A stretch of DNA of 64,000 bases from Phycomyces nitens (Eukaryota > Mucoromycota > Mucoromycetes > Mucorales > Phycomycetaceae), in NCBI GenBank assembly GCA_022702545.1, contig JAHRBC010000001.1, positions 1,488,001-1,552,000 of the forward strand. The letters are read 5' to 3'. The position numbers were made by a program, and so were the translations under genes. The notes below the pieces were generated by a model. That model worked only from the letters and a program-made list of their open reading frames with translations. It was not told the origin of the DNA and did no database searches. This document shows, one piece after another, positions 21,936 through 32,935 of the stretch (position 1 is its first letter; every line of letters begins with the position of its first letter).

Positions 21936-23762
21936 ATGTTAGCAGCCGAATTGCCATTTGAGATTCTCACTCATATTGCGAGTTTCCTAAAGAATCACGA
22001 CATTCTAAACTGTACACAGACCTGTCGTCAGTGGACAGGTGCGTTTGAGACCTCTCTTAAAGGAATAATAAGCATCCGGAACAAATGGAAACTCGATGCA
22101 ATATGTGGAATTCTTGCTTCCAATAATAATAATATATATACCCACAGCAGTAGTCGGATCGAGGAAATACAACTGAGCCCATGGTTGGACATGACTAGCG
22201 ATCAGTTGGCTTTGCTGCAGCAGCAGTTTAGAAACATCAAGCGTTTCCAGGCACCTCATGAGAGTCTAAACACCAAAACATTTGAACTGGGTAGCGACTG
22301 GGAAACATGGGGATCTTCCTTGACCCATCTTGTTATCAGCCTGGAACGACGGGAGTCTGGAAAACAGACAAGATCATTCGTAGACAGTCTAAAGTATTTC
22401 AAGTGCCTGAGTCATTTGGAGTATACCGAGACGTGCTGGACAGAAATGCTGAGTGCCTCGCTTGGAGAGGTTGAGAGCTTCCATAGAAACCTACCGTCTA
22501 GCCTGACCTACCTTGCACTCGATCTGCGTCTGTGCGCCCTTTCTTCAGAGGAAGCTTCGATATTAAGAACATTCCCATCTATACCAAATATCTTGAATGT
22601 AAAACTGGCTAGCCAGGAGATGGACCTTCGATGGCTATGCTATTTTACCCGTAAATACCCAAATGTCGATGCAATGACATGGAACAGCCCGTCAAGTATG
22701 TACTTTCCGGACCTTTTCCACGATGAAGCATTGGCACTATTCGATCAGATACCTCCTGCCTTTAGAAAATTGAAGACCCTCAACGTAGAAAGTACGCCTG
22801 GATCAAAGTCTAGTCAGATCATATTCTGGCGCCTTCTCCAGCACTTTAATGTTGAACTGCACACTCTTCATTACTGCCTTGTGAATGATTTTGAATTCCA
22901 AGAGCCTCCAGAGACAAGCATCAGCGAAATCATCTGTTTTCAGTCAAATACCCTCAGAAAACTAACCTTTGCGACCGACATACTCTTTGGCAGCCCATAC
23001 TCTATACCCAATACGTTGGGAAGACTCGATTGTCTGGTTGACCTCACGATCCATTGTATAGGCAATCCTATATCGATAGTAATGGTTTTGGATAACTGTA
23101 CAGTACTCGAAAGACTAGTCTTTACTGCCAAGCTGATCCACACTCCTTCCACCACAACCAGTGCACCCCATGGCCTACGCTTACTCAAGATCTCATGTGC
23201 TGTCTTGGAAAAAGAACTTCTTGGATATCTATCGGACCGCTGCCGGCAGCTTAGATGGATTTGCCTTGACAGGACAAAGATCCTTGGACCTGTACTGCCT
23301 GAAATCGGTCTGCAGATAAAAATGCCCTATTCCCACCTAGAGTTTCTACAGCTTAACCAAGTTCATTTCATGGAGATGTCTAATAAGACCGGAATTCCTC
23401 TTGGGCTTATCACATTCCACCCATCGTGTAGACTTTTACATCCAGAACAACCCATGGTTTCTCGCCTTTCATTTGATGGTCCTGGACCCCTCTGGATCCA
23501 TGCACGCTGGAACTATCCCGACTATTCTGCTGCAAAGATGCATGTTCTTTCTGAAAACGAAGCAAGTTATGTCCAGGGAGTCGTGGACACTATACAGGAC
23601 AAGGCATCCAAGCAATATCAACTCGAATTCAAAGAAGATCTTAACCACGGTTTTGTTGAATGGAAATGTGGAGGGATAAACAGATGCTGGGTGAATGGAA
23701 AGGCGTTGAATGACGATGTAGATGTCTGGAGACACTATACAGCCCAAAAGTACATCAAGTAG
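21936..23762 (+). CDS. F-box protein with leucine-rich C-terminal half
   Basis: A single exon of about 608 codons. The N-terminus is an F-box (LPFEILTHIASFLKNHDILN, then CTQTCRQW), the segment that binds Skp1 in SCF ubiquitin ligases. The rest has irregular leucine-rich stretches (LTYLALDLRLCALS, LRKLTFATDILF, HLEFLQLNQVHF) consistent with a substrate-binding LRR fold. The target is unknown; such F-box/LRR genes are numerous in Mucoromycota. The first in-frame ATG is at 21888, but 21936 places the F-box near the start as usual. The last residues WVNGKALNDDVDVWRHYTAQ look like a separate small motif. Confidence 0.8.
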   Translation: MLAAELPFEILTHIASFLKNHDILNCTQTCRQWTGAFETSLKGIISIRNKWKLDAICGILASNNNNIYTHSSSRIEEIQLSPWLDMTSDQLALLQQQFRNIKRFQAPHESLNTKTFELGSDWETWGSSLTHLVISLERRESGKQTRSFVDSLKYFKCLSHLEYTETCWTEMLSASLGEVESFHRNLPSSLTYLALDLRLCALSSEEASILRTFPSIPNILNVKLASQEMDLRWLCYFTRKYPNVDAMTWNSPSSMYFPDLFHDEALALFDQIPPAFRKLKTLNVESTPGSKSSQIIFWRLLQHFNVELHTLHYCLVNDFEFQEPPETSISEIICFQSNTLRKLTFATDILFGSPYSIPNTLGRLDCLVDLTIHCIGNPISIVMVLDNCTVLERLVFTAKLIHTPSTTTSAPHGLRLLKISCAVLEKELLGYLSDRCRQLRWICLDRTKILGPVLPEIGLQIKMPYSHLEFLQLNQVHFMEMSNKTGIPLGLITFHPSCRLLHPEQPMVSRLSFDGPGPLWIHARWNYPDYSAAKMHVLSENEASYVQGVVDTIQDKASKQYQLEFKEDLNHGFVEWKCGGINRCWVNGKALNDDVDVWRHYTAQKYIK

Positions 23763-24055
23763 GCAGATTGCTTGTAAAGCATACATAGGATCAAATAGGT
23801 CATCTAGTTAATATGATCTTGTATACTCTTCTTGGATAAACGAGAGTCTTTTCTGTCCTTTATTATTTATCGTTGCTGCCTTTCTGTTCCTACCAACAGA
23901 ATGAATGTATAGCATACAGGATCCAGCATAATCCAATATTCTCTTGTGAATTATCCAAGATGTTTCAAAAAGAACAAGATACATGAAAATATGTACATGG
24001 AAGAGTTTGGTCCACAGAGATAGGTCCAACTGGCCACATATCACCAAGATTTATT

Positions 24056-24656
24056 TTACCGATCATCTTCATCGCTGCTCTCCTCACTCTCTGTGCCAGA
24101 CATGACAGGTCGGTTGTTGTTTACAAACAAGTCATCGTCACTGGCCTCTTCTTCCTCTTCCTCCTCGTCTTCCTCTTTAGCGTGTTCGTCCTTGCGATCA
24201 AATGTACCGGGCCTTTTTGTCCAGTTAACAAAAACAAGAACAATACTCTATTGACTTCTTGGACCAATAAATCCTAGATAATCTTACCATTTTCCAGCCT
24301 GCTTCAGCATCTTGATGTGTTTGGGAAATAAAACTTGGACAATTTCACCACCAACCTTATCGGAAGTAGTTCCAACCATAGGATCCACAATCACAAAGTG
24401 GCCTTTTTGAATGTATTTGGGTTATTTACTGATTCCTTTTCCTGATTCCAAATTGACATTTACCTCTCTTTACCCAAATGGTATTGCGGAATCGAGGAGG
24501 GAGAACGACTAGTTTCTGTGTGCCATCAGCAAACTCAACTTCATGCTGGTGATTTCCACGAGGACCAAGGGATCGTGCATAATGCTGGCTGGATCCTTCT
24601 TCGAGGATAAAGGCATCTTCATCCAGATTGTGGCGTTCGTTTCCTTTTTTACCCAT
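24056..24656 (-). CDS. EIF1AD-like protein (S1-like domain)
   Basis: Three exons from the ATG at 24656 give about 155 residues. The S1-like/eIF1A fold covers LGPRGNHQHEVEFADGTQKL, VVLPPRFRNTIWVKRG, HFVIVDPMV and GEIVQVLFPKHIKMLKQAGK, matching EIF1AD (obelin-type) rather than eIF1A itself. The C-terminal tail is highly acidic (an E-rich run, then DLFVNNNRPVMSGTESEES), and the DLFVN(T/N)NR signature of EIF1AD is present. EIF1AD is a nuclear/ribosome-biogenesis-linked protein in animals; its role in fungi is poorly known. The gene is convergent with the F-box gene. Confidence 0.85.
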
Positions 24657-25142
24657 TCTTGATTAGATTTAGTTGATGCTTTTGACTTTTTGGGTTGGAT
24701 AAATTTAATCCTGTGGTTTAAAAGAGTCACAAGCCACTGAATAAGCTGGCAAAGAGATTGTCTTGCATGTAACATGGACAGACAAGCAAGCCATTGCGCA
24801 ACCTGATCAAAGACTTTGATTGCAAACCTCGTATTGCTATGATTACTAGTCGTCTGGCTACAATTGTGAATATGAATCCGATTGGTGCAAAGATTATTTT
24901 GTGGCCTGCACTAGACAGACAACTTGTGTTATATAATATTGCTAGATTGTAAATCAAGAATGCCTTGGAGGATATACGCATATTTGATATAATCTCCCAA
25001 AAGGCTTAAATAGAACCTCTTTATTTTTTTTATTTTACTTGTGGATCAAATGCATGAAAGTAAAGTACCCCGCGCCCCTTGCCCATTTTGATGACGTTGC
25101 TTCTTCTCTTCTTCTTCTTCTTCTCCTCCTCTTCTTCTTCTC
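24657..25142. promoter_or_regulatory. Divergent promoter with a long pyrimidine tract
   Basis: Upstream of both EIF1AD (-) and the small gene at 25143 (+). From 25099 to 25141 nearly every base is C or T (CTTCTT repeats) and the tract ends at the ATG. Such tracts are common fungal core-promoter or leader elements. No gene is seen in the rest. Confidence 0.45.
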
Positions 25143-25547
25143 ATGTATAATCAAAACTCATTTCCTAATTACGGTGGCAATCCAGGTCATGCACCTCAGG
25201 GATACTATAGCCCAAATCAAAGCTTCTCTCCCTTTGTCAATCCCGGTTTTTCCAACCAGGATTCCATTCGCATGCAACCTTCCCAGGAACGCATTCCTGC
25301 CGAGACTGGTAAGAATGACCAATAGATTATGGAATGTAGTAATCTTTGGTCAAGGGCTGGATCAACATAATAAATCTATGCTTATATAATCTTCCTTTTT
25401 TTTGTTGATCTAGCCTTCATGTATCAACGCCAGCCAGAAGGTCCAATTCTGTGGTTTGCAGGTCCACCTGTAAATCCAACACCCATACAAGGACCAGCTC
25501 ACTCTCTTGCATATCTAAAGTGGAAGCAAGCCAACCAGTCTTCCTAA
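25143..25547 (+). CDS. Small proline/asparagine-rich protein, conserved-looking
   Basis: Two exons join in frame: 25143-25308 and about 25414-25547, giving about 100 residues. The first exon is low-complexity N/P/Q/S (YYSPNQSFSPFVNPGFSNQD). The second has a well-formed, tryptophan-containing motif (EGPILWFAGPPVNPTPIQGP, then HSLAYLKWKQ) that looks like a short peptide docking into a larger complex. I do not recognise the family; a nuclear complex subunit is a guess. The intron has standard GTAAG and CTAG ends. A pyrimidine tract directly upstream supports a real promoter. Confidence 0.6.
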
Positions 25548-25654
25548 GAAAGAAAGAAAAGAAGAAGTCTGGGCAAGAGCTTTCAATCCGACTGTTTAAA
25601 AAAGAAATGACTGAGTTAAATATATTATCTTTATGGGATTTTTGAATGATAAAG

Positions 25655-25682
25655 ATAAAGAGGAGGGGGAGGGGGGGCGGTT
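25655..25682 (+). repeat. G-rich tract between convergent genes
   Basis: AGGAGGGGGAGGGGGGGCGG around 25659-25680 contains enough G-runs for a quadruplex. It lies between the stops of two convergent genes, so it may mark or slow termination. The effect is inference. Confidence 0.4.
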
Positions 25683-25759
25683 GACAACTAATTATTATTA
25701 TTTCTAATAGTAATAATGATAATATTTCTTGGGCCATTTTCTCATTTCAAATATGTAAA

Positions 25760-27685
25760 CTAAATGCTTACTTTCTGCTGCCCAACATATTTAAACCTTT
25801 TTCCAGCAATATCTACTTTGAGTCTAGTTTCTCCATAACCAAGGCTAATGCTTATAGTCAATATCTCGCCAAGTATTTCGTCTTGGCCAATTGGCAATGG
25901 TGTAAATATGGCTAGGAGCTCGATATCTAGAGGACATTCGGAAATCGGATCTTGGTCATTATAATACAATGCTGGGTATTCTTGTTAGTCTATAAATGAT
26001 AAACACTGAGTAACTTACATATGACGGGAAGGGTTTTCTTTTTCCAGGAGATCTGTCTAGAGATCCAGATATCGTTTGTAATTTGCTGGCCTTTGGAAGC
26101 AAACACATGGAACCTGCCATTTGGGGATCGTGTGTTGCTTTCAGGCATATCGATATTTGCCAGTGTTATGCCATACGTATGACGTAGGGTACGAATGGCT
26201 CTTTGGGGATTAGAAGCTAGCAAAACAGCGCCCCTCATTGCAGCCTCATACCCGTACTCAATGAATTTCAAAGAATTTACCCTGCTTCCGAAAGTTTCCT
26301 TGACCCGCCTCTGGAGATACGGGGACTGTATGAATCCTCCGGTAATAAACATTGCGTCCAACCTTGAAATTTGCCCAAGTTGTCTTTCAATCATTTCCAA
26401 TATCTCATTTACTACGGGATCAAAGACCTCTGTGCGAATTTCATCCAATGAGATCGATTCTTGTTTGAGATCCGGATGGCCAGAGATGTACTCTTGATTA
26501 ATCAGGCTTATGTAATAGGTGGTTTTCTTCAAGGACCCATCAAAGATATACTATAAAAGGAAATCGGAAGAACATATTTCACAATTCTAAATGGTCTGTC
26601 TGGCTGGCTCCCCCCCCCCTCCTTCCCCTCCCCCCTCTCCCCCACACACATATCTATATTATAGTTTTATATGTTACCTTTAATTTATAATTAAAATACC
26701 GGGAAGCTTTTTCGATACTCCTCTCACTATAGCCGGGGTATTTAGAAGCACGACTTTTTAATAGGGCTTCAAACCGAGTATCCAAAGAGACGGATCCACA
26801 GGAACCACCAGTGCCAATTGTGATTTCCTTTAGGCCATTTTGGCCTGATGAATCGTCTTTTTCAAATACTCCAATATCCACAGTGCCTCCACCGGCATCA
26901 CAGACCAGGTAAATACTGTGGTTGGTGAGTCCCAGCTCAGGAGAGACATGGTCGGCATACAGGCCAGCCGCCACAGCTTCATCGACAAACAGCAGTTTAT
27001 CTGGCTCATCGTCCTTTTTGACAAGACCACCCAATACCGCAGCCTCTCTCATGATTGCCTTTGACTGTTCAGACCACATTGTTGGCAGTGTTATACAGTA
27101 TCTCCATTTATCATTGTTGTCTTTGTTGTATAGACGTATCTGCCTCTGAATGGACATGTTCATCTTGCTGAGATAGTCAGACACGACTGGGACACAATAT
27201 TAAGTCCTTGTGATGGTTCTATGGTATCCTTGTCTATACCTTTGACTGGAGTCAGATGAGGTGGCAAGGATGCTTGGGATTCAATGGTCTTGTCCAGAAG
27301 CAGTTTGATTCTAGTCAAATAATACCCTGAATTGGGATATTCCTTTGATTCATAAACGGCCAGTTCTCCAAATTTAAAAACCTTTTTGGATTTTCCCTTG
27401 TAAAACAGTGTAGATGGCTCTTCTTTATATTTCCATAGATAGCTTGGGCATACCATTAGCCTTTTTTTATCCCAACCGTCTCTTTTATGAGCCTCTAAAG
27501 TCCAACATTTTACCCATCTGATTTTTCTGGAGAGAGGTCAGTCTTCAAGTGTGCTATCAGATATCCAGAATCAATGGTCCCAAAGTCTACAAGATCCGTT
27601 AATAGGGCAAAAAAAGGGAGGAGGAACACTAGACTAGAATACCAATCCCAAACACAATATCATAGCCACCCGAGATCCTTGTCAT
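25760..27685 (-). CDS. HSPA12-type Hsp70-like ATPase
   Basis: The best-preserved of three related copies. The ATG is at 27685 (MTRISGGYDIVFGI), and six exons run to the stop at 25760. Actin-fold motifs: phosphate-1 DFGTIDSGY, phosphate-2 VCDAGGGTVDIGVFE, TGGSCGSVSLDTRFEALL, and adenosine motif MFITGGFIQSPYLQ, followed by the family block LRHTYGITLAN. A beta-rich C-terminal region follows (WISRQISWKKKTLPVI, IELLAIFTPLPIGQDE). The intron that joins LTPVK to VVSDYLSKMN removes a false stop. One problem remains: after DLSPEK a single base is missing from an A-run (27522-27526), which breaks the frame before RWVKCWTLE. This is either a recent mutation or a base-calling error. HSPA12-like proteins probably bind partners rather than fold clients; no specific role is assigned. 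Confidence 0.8.
26610..26643 (-). repeat. G-run cluster on the sense strand of an Hsp70-like intron
   Basis: On the transcribed sense strand this intron reads G5, G6, G4 and G10 separated by one to three bases. Four such runs can form an RNA or DNA quadruplex. It lies in the intron between NYKLK and IFDGSLKKT. Confidence 0.6.
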
Positions 27686-28631
27686 TGTTTAAGGATCAAT
27701 GAGAGAAAGGAGGTATTTGTTTGGAAAAATATCATTTGAAATAAGTTTGGGAGTAGTACTAAACTATAAAATGGTATTATTAAGCAATCATTACAATTGT
27801 TTCTCTTTAAAGAGGTTCTTTGATTCCAAAAAGTCTTTCAATAATACAAGGATTATATATAAAAAAAGAGTTATAAAGTGCTGATATATAATTGCAGCCT
27901 ATGGATTATCTGCGCCACTCTTGTGGCTGGATCAATGATGAATAAAATAATAAATGACCTGTTCAAACAGTGCGTTACATATGTATTCTATCTTGATGTG
28001 GCTTGTACTCTTGTTGTACAAACCCCAAATTCTCCAGCCTGGAACCCTACGCTAAAAAGAACAAGGAAAAAAAACGTATTTCTTTGGATTCCAGGTTGAC
28101 CCCAGAATTTATGCGTAATTGGCGTCCAATAGGAAACAACCTCTGTTTTTCATCCTATGTTTCCCGATTGTGCCCCCAAGTGAGTTGGAAATGGTGGATA
28201 GAAAGTGTGCATTGAAGATTGACGTTTGTAAAGGGTACTTGCAGATCTTGAGCTAATTATTGGACTCAAGAGTGTTGTGTCTACAATGTCGTATTGGTTC
28301 GGTAGCCAAGGATCTTCAGGGTTAGGATGGGCGGCTGGGTTGTGTGATTTGGACAAATAGACAGGATATATGCCTAGGTTGGATCTATACAGCCCATTTC
28401 TAGCCTATTTAAGTAGTCTATCCGAGGCAAGATAAGGCTTCATTATAATATTTGTATATATATATATGTGTGTATATGTATATATATATATTTTGGGGGG
28501 AGGGGAGGATTCAGGAGGAAGAATTGGTGGGTTGTTGGGTTTTTGATATTCCTGTCAACCTAATAATTGTCTATATAAACAACTGGATATTTTTCATTTT
28601 AAATTTCTTCACTTGTTCATCAAATTCAAGA
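27686..28631. other. Spacer between Hsp70-like and small mitochondrial-like gene
   Basis: 946 bases with no supported gene. A minus-strand frame at 28150-28356 has a coding-like look (NPAAHPNPEDPWLPNQYD) but no ATG. TA repeats lie at 28455-28488, and a G-rich run GGGGGGAGGGGAGGATTCAG at 28495-28514, about 120 bases before the next ATG. Confidence 0.45.
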
Positions 28632-28907
28632 ATGTCTCTTATTGCCCGTATTTCTCGCCAATCAATCTCACTTGGCCGCCCTATGGTTGGCTCTCGTACC
28701 TATACCATGATTCCATCCACTCCTGAGCAGTCAAAGCCCTCTGGTCAAGATATCCAAGATCACAATCCCATCCATGCCCTGTACAACAACCACAACCAGT
28801 CTGTATCGGATACCCATCTTGCTGACAAGATCCATGTTGCAAACCCTGATCACTATCAGTCTACAGACACATTTAGCCCTGCATTCAATACTGTGTTTGA
28901 TGAGTAG
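28632..28907 (+). CDS. Small protein with a mitochondrial-type N-terminus
   Basis: A single exon of 91 codons from the ATG at 28632. The N-terminus is rich in R, S and hydrophobic residues with no acid (MSLIARISRQSISLGRPMVG), like a matrix-targeting presequence. The remainder is polar and histidine/asparagine-rich (HNPIHALYNNHNQSVSDTHL, YQSTDTFSPAFNTVFDE). I do not recognise the family. The leader is T- and C-rich, and the 3' side enters a strong simple-repeat zone, consistent with a transcribed gene. Confidence 0.55.
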   Translation: MSLIARISRQSISLGRPMVGSRTYTMIPSTPEQSKPSGQDIQDHNPIHALYNNHNQSVSDTHLADKIHVANPDHYQSTDTFSPAFNTVFDE

Positions 28908-29331
28908 AGGGCCTCAAGACAAGCTGTATAAAAGGCCCATTTATTCATATATATATATACATATACATATACATATTTTCAATCAAATCAAATCAATCAA
29001 ATCAATCAATCAATCAATTAAATAAATAAATATATAAAAACACGCAAACAAACAGACAAACAGACAAACAATTCTGGCTTTCCCTATTGAAATTATCAAG
29101 AATATTTCGTGCTAATAAACAACGATGCACCTTGATTGGGACACGCAATTGTTGGGCGTGGGATTGCATATACTATTGAGATGATTGGTGTCTTGTTTAT
29201 TTAAAACTCAAACAAATAGAAGAAGTACAAGTACAAACAAAAAAAAAGGTGTATATGTTTTTATGTGCGTGCGTGTAATGGTGCAAAGGAAAAGGAAAAT
29301 AAAGGAAAAGTAAAGGAAAAATAAAAAGATA
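28908..29331. repeat. Simple-repeat 3' zone
   Basis: Between convergent genes. ATATAC repeats (28950-28975) pass into AATC repeats (28980-29017), AAAT repeats (29018-29035) and ACAAACAG repeats (29041-29071). Another purine-rich stretch, AAAGGAAAA repeated, lies at 29284-29325 just beyond the lipin stop. No gene is present. Confidence 0.7.
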
Positions 29332-32300
29332 CTAGATAAACGGAATGCTTTCCATGTCAAGATCATCGTCTAGTGCATCCAGCTCTGGATCAAAATCAAC
29401 ATCTTCATCTTCCACAACGTCTTGCTTGGGTGGTTCAGATAGGAATGTCCGGGATAATGTGTTTCGGACACCACCAAGACTGCCAGAAATAACCTTGTTC
29501 ATGATGCTTGAACTTACGGGCGAAGTATTCCCAGGTGTCGATCTAATAGACTCACGGTCACTTGTGTCTGCAACTGAGCCCTCAGGTGTCTTTTCTGCTT
29601 CAAGAACAGGACTACTGAGTTTGGTTGGCGTGCTAGTCGAACTGACGACTGGCGGCTTCTTGGCTACCGAGGGCTGGCGAGAGGTAAAGCTTCGTAGGAT
29701 ACCACGCGACTGGCGCTCTGGTACTGATGCAACAGACGAAGGGGGCAGCACAGAGGGATCAGGCACAATTGGCTTTGGCTTTGGAGACGTGGGAGGCAGG
29801 TCAAGTTCGGGAAGCTCAATCTTAGGCAAGGGCGCCTTCCAGTAGTTCCAATCGCTGTATTCCTCGTCAATTGCCTTGTTGATGGGTGGGAAGATCTGGT
29901 CAACAAGATCATTGAGGTGCACGTATGAGGACTTGAATCCCTGCAATAGTTCCAGCTTAACTTCGCCGTTGGGGTCAATTGTAAATATACGCGAGGCTGG
30001 CACATTGACGGTACGATAAGACATGGCGTCCGTAATACGGTTACCGAAACCAGCATAGAATGGATCACGGCCACCAAACAAGCGTTGGATATCCTTTAGA
30101 CAGGCCATCTTGAACATCTCTGGTTTTCGCATGATTACCTCTCGGTGCAATGAAGTGAACAGTCTATCTGGAGACATGATCACTGGCCCATCTGGAAGCT
30201 GGTACTTGTTCTGTTCGACCTTGCGAAGGTAGTCGCGCGTGTAGTCAGCCTGGCCAATGGCACGGCTGGTTAGATAAAGGAAATGATAAGAGTTGTTATG
30301 GATATCGGTGTACAGTTTGGCTACACCGTTGTGAGTCCAGTCCTTGCCAATCATTGTAAACACATGGCCCAATGCATCTGACTTGGTAATCGTGCCATCA
30401 ATGTCTGAAATCACAATCTGAATATCATGGTCCCAAAAGAAGATCTTGGCAGCACAAGTAGCCGTGCCTTGGTAGGCAGAAGACACCGAAAATGAAATCG
30501 AATTCACACCCTTTTTAAGATTCAAACTCTTTAGCTGGTCAGACGTCAATCGAAGCGTCTTGGCATAGTTCTTGCGTGGTACCAAACTCTCTTCATCATC
30601 TCCTTCACCAGGGTGGCTATGGTCAGCAGTCCAGCCAACGGATGTTGTGGTTGTTGTGGTCGTAAAGGTGGTGGTCTCGGTATTGGGTGCCAGAGACTCT
30701 TGTGGTGCTGCCACACCATTATTATCACCATTATTTTCTTCTGGTGTTTGTTCCTTGGCTGGCTCTCCATCGGCCGTGGTGGGGGCAGCAACAGACGAAC
30801 GGCTCAGCCACTTCCTCCATCCCTTACCAAACAAATACGATTCACGGCTGTCGGATACCTTGTTGGACGACGCCTCTTGGTTGGAATCAGACTGCGAACC
30901 CTCTGTCAAGGGCTGACGGAACAGCAAAAGGGAAGTGAACAATGGACCTGTGCGACCAGCAGCATAGAACCGGTTTTCATAACGGAACACCAACCGGCCA
31001 TCGTTGAGCAAGTTGGGATTGTGAGTAAAATTATCATATGTGATCTGATGCTTCTCAAACACCTTTGCATTCTCAGCTTCATCGGATCCAAATGCAGAGA
31101 ATCCACACAGACTCATCTCTATTCTATAGGTCTCCCCGGGCAGCATCTCAACCCTGCCGTCCTCCAGGCTCTTTTTCTCGACAATCTCCTCCTCTTTTTC
31201 TTTTTCTTCTTTTTTGCTGGTAGTCGAATCACCAGTTGTCCTGCGGCGAGTGAGTCCCCATCCCCAGGAAGACGACTTTGTGGCTGGCTTGACTTCTTTG
31301 ACTTCATTGGTTTCCTTGGTCTCCTTGACGTCCTCTATTTTACCATCATCATCGGCGGCGGCAGCAGTAGCATCATTATCGTCATTATCGTCATCATTGA
31401 CTTTTTCCTCCTTTGTATCGCTAGTGGCCTCCTCTTTGACACTATCTGCCACATCTGTGACTTTTTCTTTAGCGCTGTCTGCCTCCTTTGTATCGCTGCT
31501 AGTGGCCTCCTCTTTGACACTATCTGCCACATCTGTGGCTTTTTCTTTAGTGCTGTCTGCCTCCTTTGTATCGCTGCTAGTGGCCTCCTCTTTAGCACTA
31601 TCTGCCACATCTGTGACTTTTTCTTTGACATTGTCGACGACATCACTTTGGCTCTGTTGGGTTGCTTGATGGGCCATGGGGTTTGTATTTAAATGGTCGC
31701 CTTCTTCAATGGATGGAGGTGATGCTACACGTTCCATGTCCTCAAGAACCATTGGTTTATCGGATGAGATCTCTCTACTTCCATCCTTCTTACCCCAGGT
31801 GCCGCCGCCTGTCTTGTAGCCTGCAATATCCAACACAATCGACTCATTCTCTCCATGGGCATGTTCGATTGCTGATGTCTTGTTTTCTCCAGTATTGACT
31901 CCATCATCTCTGTCATCCACAGACTTATGGGTGACGTCCATCCACGTACTGAAAATGTCGCCATTTGATGGTCTGACGATAAATGTCTCCTTGGCAATTG
32001 TTGTCGTTGTGATTGCATCCGGAATCACTCGCTCCAACAAGGCTGATCCATCTTCCATTGGGATCAGGTCATTCTTTGGCAAGAGTTCCTCTGGGATTTC
32101 TTGCAGCTCCTCCTTTTCAGGTGTGCTCAAGTTGTGGAGGTGGAGATGATCGTGTTCGTGGTTCTTTTGGTAAGGATCAATTTTGGTGACAACTTTATCC
32201 ATTTGCTCTTCAATAATCATCTTTGGGGATTGCAATTCAGCGGGTATACGCAGCTTATTGGTGTTCTTTTCGTTTGTTGGTTCGGACTCATCTTCAAAAC

Positions 32301-32935
32301 TATCCGTCTTTTCTAGCTGTGGTGTTATGTCCACTATACAATATCATCAGTATTGTCCTCCTCCTCCAATTATTATTATTACTACTATTATTACCTTTTT
32401 GATCTTTGGATTCACCAATATCAAGATAGGGAGGATCCTGTCAGAAGGGCTTAGTACAATCCTGTCTTTATCCAACAATACTCACTTCGTCTGTCTTGCT
32501 CTCAGGAACAGCACCCATGATCGGAGATGTTTGGAATTCTTCTGGGACATCATGTTCGGTCTCGAATACGAAAAAGGCTTCACCTGCCTCACCAAGTTTC
32601 ATCAGATAGGGTACGGTTTTCTCATTGACCTTGATCACGACCTTGATCACAAAAAGAGATTATTTATTTATTTTTTGGATTAGTTTCCAAGTTTTGATGA
32701 GCCCATCAGCTCTGACTGTGGTTGATTAGTACTAGTCTGGCTTTACCTTTTTCTCTTGAGGCATCAATAGAGATAGTTTTCCAAATCTGACATGGAATGG
32801 TGAGCATGCAATCTCTCCATCCTTTTGTTCGACAACAACAATGTCAATGGCACCCGAGAGAGTCGCTGGATTGATTTCATTATAAAAGTTGTGGACAGTG
32901 GAAAACAGACTGCTCAGTTTTCCAACGTAATCCAT
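29332..32935 (-). CDS. Lipin / Mg2+-dependent phosphatidate phosphatase (Pah1/Smp2/Ned1 type)
   Basis: Dephosphorylates phosphatidate to diacylglycerol and controls membrane versus storage lipid. Four exons give about 1,130 residues. The N-terminal lipin domain begins at the ATG at 32935 (MDYVGKLSSLFSTVHNFYNE) and continues through FGKLSLLMPQEKK and VVIKVNEKTVPYLMKLGEAG. A long acidic, low-complexity middle includes three 78-bp repeats. The C-terminal HAD domain has the catalytic DIDGT (VISDIDGTITKSDALGHV) and the LNS2 block (TSRAIGQADYTRDYL, LPDGPVIMSPDRLFTSLHRE, YAGFGNRITDAMSYR). The end is acidic, as in yeast Pah1. All catalytic residues are present. It is expected in the cytosol and on ER/nuclear membranes, regulated by phosphorylation of S/T-P sites in the tail (RQSRGILRSFTSRQPS region). 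Confidence 0.96.
31421..31635 (-). repeat. Three 78-bp tandem repeats inside lipin
   Basis: Units start at 31421, 31499 and 31577; the last is partial. Each codes for 26 residues of the form KEEATSSDTKEADS followed by KEK(A/V)TDVADSV. They keep frame, so only the length of the acidic linker varies. Likely polymorphic between strains. Confidence 0.9.

Noticed and set aside
28150..28356. Proline/histidine-rich minus-strand frame
   Set aside because: There is no in-frame ATG before a stop and no convincing splice join; kept only as a remark in the spacer entry.
30613..31692. 359-codon plus-strand frame opposite lipin
   Set aside because: It mirrors the low-complexity acidic repeats and HAD domain of lipin; the hydrophobic runs are complements of acidic codons.
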